In this document: piece by piece, positions 60,926-64,000 of the stretch | How the letters are laid out: every line of letters begins with the position of its first letter | How positions within the stretch are numbered: the first letter of the stretch is position 1 | Assembly: GCF_013359905.1 (NCBI RefSeq) | Contig: NZ_JABMCC010000111.1 | Location: 248,001-312,000, forward strand | Direction: 5' to 3' | Length of the DNA stretch: 64,000 bases | From: Paenibacillus taichungensis | GTDB taxonomy: Bacteria; Bacillota; Bacilli; Paenibacillales; Paenibacillaceae | The notes under the pieces: generated by a model | Database searches by the model: none | Told to the model about the DNA's origin: nothing | What the model saw: the letters and a program-made list of their open reading frames with translations, nothing else | Translations under genes and position numbers: made by a program

Positions 60926-61028
60926 GACGTGATCATGATGACTGAACAGTTGCCATTCGGTGCAGGTTATGGTTAGATGGCTATTGAATATGAGGTCTGT
61001 GGGATAGATCGGATCGGAGTGTCTTTTC

Positions 61029-61601
61029 ATGTATAAATGCAAAGGGAGAATTCCCGAACTAGAGACAGGGCGGCTGCGACTGCGCAAAATGCGCCGCCGG
61101 GATGCGGCCCAGATGTTCACTTGCTGGTCCGACCGGGAAGTGACCCGTTATATGAATTTGGCGCCCATGATCGGGACAAGTGAGGCTGCGGATATGATTG
61201 GGCTGTTAAATCATATGGCAGGAGAAGAGGAGGCGATTCGCTGGGGTATTGAACTCAAGGAAACGGGCAGGCTCATCGGAAGTTGTGGATATAACACTTG
61301 GCAACTTGAAGGCGCATTCCGTGGTGAGATCGGTTATGAACTGGGGCGCGATTACTGGCGTCACGGTTATATGACGGAAGCATTTTCGGTTATGTTACCG
61401 TTTGGGTATGAGACGATGGGTCTCAATCGGATTGAAGCGCTGGTTGATCCGCGCAATCTCGCTTCGGGAGAGTTTCTGACGAACCGCGGTTTCACACGGG
61501 AAGGCCTGCTGCGTCAAGTTCAACATACGTCTACCGGATATAAGGATATGGTGATGTATTCCCTGTTGTACGATGAGTTTTTACGTAAGAGAGATAAATA
61601 G
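61029..61601 (+). CDS. GNAT acetyltransferase (RimJ/RimL type)
   Basis: A 190-residue acetyltransferase of the Acetyltransf_3 type: ELETGRLRLRKMRRRDA at the start, IGYELGRDYWRHGYMTEAF with the acetyl-CoA contact, LNRIEALVDPRN and EFLTNRGF. Targets in this group include ribosomal protein N-termini and antibiotics; this one is open. GGAG lies nine bases before ATG 61029. The MFS gene follows after about 115 bases. Confidence 0.88.
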   Translation: MYKCKGRIPELETGRLRLRKMRRRDAAQMFTCWSDREVTRYMNLAPMIGTSEAADMIGLLNHMAGEEEAIRWGIELKETGRLIGSCGYNTWQLEGAFRGEIGYELGRDYWRHGYMTEAFSVMLPFGYETMGLNRIEALVDPRNLASGEFLTNRGFTREGLLRQVQHTSTGYKDMVMYSLLYDEFLRKRDK

Positions 61602-61716
61602 AGAGAGAATGGAAAAAATCTGGGGATAACAGGGATCGAAAGGTTGTTCTGGTTCGTAGTGGGCTGTGTACATCAATGTTCCAATTATATAGAGAATTGA
61701 AGAGAGAAGGGTTTGT

Positions 61717-63243
61717 GTGAATACAACCGGAGGTTTGAACCGCAGTTTCATCCTGGCGGGATTGCTGCTGGCGACTTTTTTGTCTGCAATTGAAGGTACA
61801 GTCATCGGTCCGGCAGGGCCAACCATTGTCAGTGAGCTGGGAAGTGTGCAGCTGTTGAGCTGGATTTTCACTGCCTATCTGTTAACGATGGCTGTGAGCA
61901 CGCCGATTTTCGGCAAAGTCAGTGATCTATACGGAAGAAAGCCAGTATTCCTTATTGGCTGTGCCTTATTCTTACTAGGCTCGCTTCTGTGCTGCCTTTC
62001 GCAGAACATGGAGCAACTGATTATTTTTCGTGCGATTCAAGGGATTGGCGCAGGTGCGGTTGTGCCTGTTACGTTTACGATTATTGGTGACATCTACCGT
62101 CTTGAAGAACGGGGCAAAATACAGGGATGGATCAGCTCCGTGTGGGGCATTTCATCTCTGGCCGGACCGCTGCTTGGCGGGTATTTCGTAGACAATCTGG
62201 GCTGGCAGTGGATCTTTGGGTTCAATTTGCCGTTCGGACTGCTGGCGATGTGGTTTGTGTTCCGTTATTTGAAGGAAGAAATGTCTCCGCGTACCGCGAA
62301 AATTGACTATTTGGGTGCGTTGACTTTTACCGTTGGTATCACAGCGTTGCTCTTTGTATTGTCCGCAGGTGGACAGTATTATGCATGGAGTTCTCCTATT
62401 ATTGTGGGACTGAGTATCGTGGCTATTTTGTTTATGATTTTATTTTTTGTGGTGGAAAAAAGAGCCCAGGCCCCGATGGTACCTCTTCATCTATTCCGTA
62501 TTCGGGACATCCGGGTGGCGAATATCGCCGGACTACTGACAAGTACCCTGATGATTGGCCTAACCAGTTATTTGCCACTATGGGTGCAGGGGGTTCGGGG
62601 CGGTAACGCGACTGAATCGGGATTACTGCTTGCACCGATGTCTGTTGGCTGGCTGATTGGTAGTGTACTTGCTGGCCGTCTGTTAATGAAAATTGGATCA
62701 CGCTTAACAGCGGTGATTGGATTAACCGGGATTGCCATCGGGTCGGGTGGACTCTTCTTGGTTGGTGGAACATCCCCCCAAGCCGTACTGTTTATTTTGA
62801 CCTTTATTTACGGACTCGGCTTCGGATTTGCTTTTACCATCTTCACGATCATTTCACAGTCATCTGTTGGGTATAAAGAACGTGGATCTTCCACGGCGTT
62901 ACATACCTTTATGCGTACGCTTGGACAAACCATTGGCGCAGCAGCCTTCGGCACATGGTTGAACTACCGGATATCAACGTTGTCGAGCGAACAGCATCTG
63001 GCAGAGGCGGGGATCTCGGATGGGGACCTGAATCAACTGCTTGCTCCGCATACGGAAGCCGCTCTGTCGGATGACAAATGGGCTCTACTGCGTAACGTTT
63101 TGGAAGGAAGTCTGCATTCCTTGTTTGTCATCATGTTTGTTATTGCCATTATCTCATGGGTGACGACACTGGCCTTGCGCAAACGGCTAATCGTTCCCGA
63201 AGATGCAGATGCTCCGCCGCAAGCACAAACTTCAGGGAATTAA
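61717..63243 (+). CDS. MFS drug transporter, DHA2 type
   Basis: A 508-residue transporter with 14 predicted membrane helices. DHA2 marks: LSWIFTAYLLTMAVSTPIFGKVSDLYGRKPVFL (continuous in the protein), the FRAIQGIGAGAVVPV motif C-like block, and WRWIF-like GWQWIFGFNLPFG. It exports drugs by proton antiport. The start is GTG 61717 after AGAAGGG. Terminator follows. Confidence 0.92.
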   Translation: MNTTGGLNRSFILAGLLLATFLSAIEGTVIGPAGPTIVSELGSVQLLSWIFTAYLLTMAVSTPIFGKVSDLYGRKPVFLIGCALFLLGSLLCCLSQNMEQLIIFRAIQGIGAGAVVPVTFTIIGDIYRLEERGKIQGWISSVWGISSLAGPLLGGYFVDNLGWQWIFGFNLPFGLLAMWFVFRYLKEEMSPRTAKIDYLGALTFTVGITALLFVLSAGGQYYAWSSPIIVGLSIVAILFMILFFVVEKRAQAPMVPLHLFRIRDIRVANIAGLLTSTLMIGLTSYLPLWVQGVRGGNATESGLLLAPMSVGWLIGSVLAGRLLMKIGSRLTAVIGLTGIAIGSGGLFLVGGTSPQAVLFILTFIYGLGFGFAFTIFTIISQSSVGYKERGSSTALHTFMRTLGQTIGAAAFGTWLNYRISTLSSEQHLAEAGISDGDLNQLLAPHTEAALSDDKWALLRNVLEGSLHSLFVIMFVIAIISWVTTLALRKRLIVPEDADAPPQAQTSGN

Positions 63244-63271
63244 ACGAAGTGAAAAGAGTAATCATTGGATT

Positions 63272-63299
63272 AAAGCAGCTGTTTCTCAGCTGCTTTTTT
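63272..63299 (+). terminator. Rho-independent terminator
   Basis: AAAGCAGCTG (63272-63281) and CAGCTGCTTT (63287-63296), then TTT. Confidence 0.9.
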
Positions 63300-63361
63300 G
63301 TTATTATTTTCTAGATGGGATTATCTATAATTTACAATAATGGAATGGGAGGCGAGTGAAG

Positions 63362-63850
63362 ATGAGCAAGCAATCACTGCAATCGTTCTGGTTAATATCC
63401 TTTACAATCAAGCTGCTGGCAGTCCTTATGACCTGCATTTCGCTTTCCATCGTTGTCGGACTCATGAAATATGTTCCCTTGGCAGAACGAGCGGAACATA
63501 CATATTACTATCCCTTCTGGTATACATTGATCATAAGCATTCTTATCAACTTGGCTCTTCTTCTATTTTTGACCCTGCCTCTATCCTTATTTGTGGACCA
63601 AGTGCTTGCTTCTCTGAAAATGAACAGACCTATATCCAAGGTGATAAGTGCAATCGTAGCTTATTTTCTTCTTGGTGTAGGTAGTGCGCTGTTGTTCTCC
63701 ATCTTTGTGTACAGAATGCATGCCTTTCAGAATGCTGGCCCTTATCAATACGTAGTAACAACAACGTTTGTTTTTTTACTGTGGCAATCAGGTCTGGGAT
63801 GGATCTTTAATAAATTCCGTAAGCAGAACCAGCAGACCAGCACAGGATAA
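63362..63850 (+). CDS. Unknown four-helix membrane protein
   Basis: A 162-residue membrane protein with four predicted helices at about 12-32, 55-78, 95-118 and 130-150. No family is recognised. GGGAGGCGAGTG lies before ATG 63362. The next gene begins 31 bases after the stop and is cut by the window edge. Confidence 0.7.
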   Translation: MSKQSLQSFWLISFTIKLLAVLMTCISLSIVVGLMKYVPLAERAEHTYYYPFWYTLIISILINLALLLFLTLPLSLFVDQVLASLKMNRPISKVISAIVAYFLLGVGSALLFSIFVYRMHAFQNAGPYQYVVTTTFVFLLWQSGLGWIFNKFRKQNQQTSTG

Positions 63851-63881
63851 TATAGTTATCTCATTTGGAGTAGGGGTGAGG

Positions 63882-64000
63882 ATGATGTTTCCCAATAATC
63901 TGAATTCGTCCAAGGAAGATGAAGCCAAAAGAAAGTACGAAGAGACTCAGAGGGAGATTGAGGGTCACAGCCGCTCAGGTCTGTCCAGCTACATTGTCGA
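63882..64000 (+). CDS. 5' part of an unknown gene, cut by the window edge
   Basis: A frame opens at ATG 63882 (or 63885) after GGAGTAGGGGTG and stays open to the edge. The visible residues are hydrophilic and helical (NLNSSKEDEAKRKYEETQRE). Too little is visible to name it. Confidence 0.6.
   Translation, partial: MMFPNNLNSSKEDEAKRKYEETQREIEGHSRSGLSSYIV

Overview
The window reads as chromosomal DNA of a Paenibacillus-like Firmicute. The signs are strong AGGAGG-type ribosome sites, sigma-A promoters, GC-rich hairpins with T-runs, CcpA-type cre sites, a guanine riboswitch ahead of xpt-pbuX, a caa3 oxidase cluster, stalk-domain (copper amine oxidase N-terminal) secreted proteins and a GH8/GH4/ABC sugar locus. 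I see no rRNA, tRNA, insertion sequence, prophage or CRISPR array. Most genes are ordinary core or niche-adaptation genes.

Layout. 1-13.5 kb holds mixed single genes: a VanY-type lipoprotein, RidA, a stalk-domain protein, a GNAT, a Gfo/Idh oxidoreductase, a quinone-oxidoreductase-like protein, small unknowns, a UvrD/PcrA-like helicase with a zinc-finger tail, a coiled-coil zinc-ribbon protein, a TrmB regulator and a Nudix hydrolase. 13.7-17.4 kb holds mscL, then guanine riboswitch-xpt-pbuX, then a DUF4870 protein. 17.6-25.5 kb holds two small unknowns, a second-type methionine aminopeptidase and ctaCDEFG plus a DUF420 protein, which together encode an aa3-type oxidase whose subunit II carries its own cytochrome c. 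25.6-31 kb holds a beta/gamma-crystallin-like protein, a His/Gly tail protein and a YtrA-type regulator operon with two ABC exporters.

31-41.3 kb is the most interesting part. A secreted GH8 endoglycanase is transcribed rightwards. A leftward operon encodes two sugar permeases, a binding lipoprotein, a LacI regulator, a BadF/BadG-type sugar kinase and a GH4 phospho-glycosidase. Both units carry the same AAAGTTAAAG-NN-type palindrome next to a sigma-A promoter, and each also has a cre site. This supports one regulon: polymer is cut outside, oligosaccharide is imported by ABC, then it is phosphorylated inside with ATP and split by GH4, with no PTS. A 40-codon open frame with a near-ideal ribosome site lies between the operator and GH8 and overlaps the GH8 start by ATGA.

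41.5-64 kb holds a FlxA-like protein, a MATE pump with doubled operator-like repeats, a methyltransferase, an ECF-type sigma/membrane anti-sigma pair, DUF523, a nitroreductase, ArsR plus LLM flavoenzyme, an AI-2E family membrane protein, a divergent zinc-type ArsR sensor and His-rich P1B-ATPase, an SdpI-family protein, MerR plus MFS (arranged like yfmP-yfmO), UspA, aldehyde dehydrogenase, a TipAS-domain regulator, free methionine-R-sulfoxide reductase, a RimJ/L-type GNAT, a DHA2-type MFS pump and a gene cut by the right edge.
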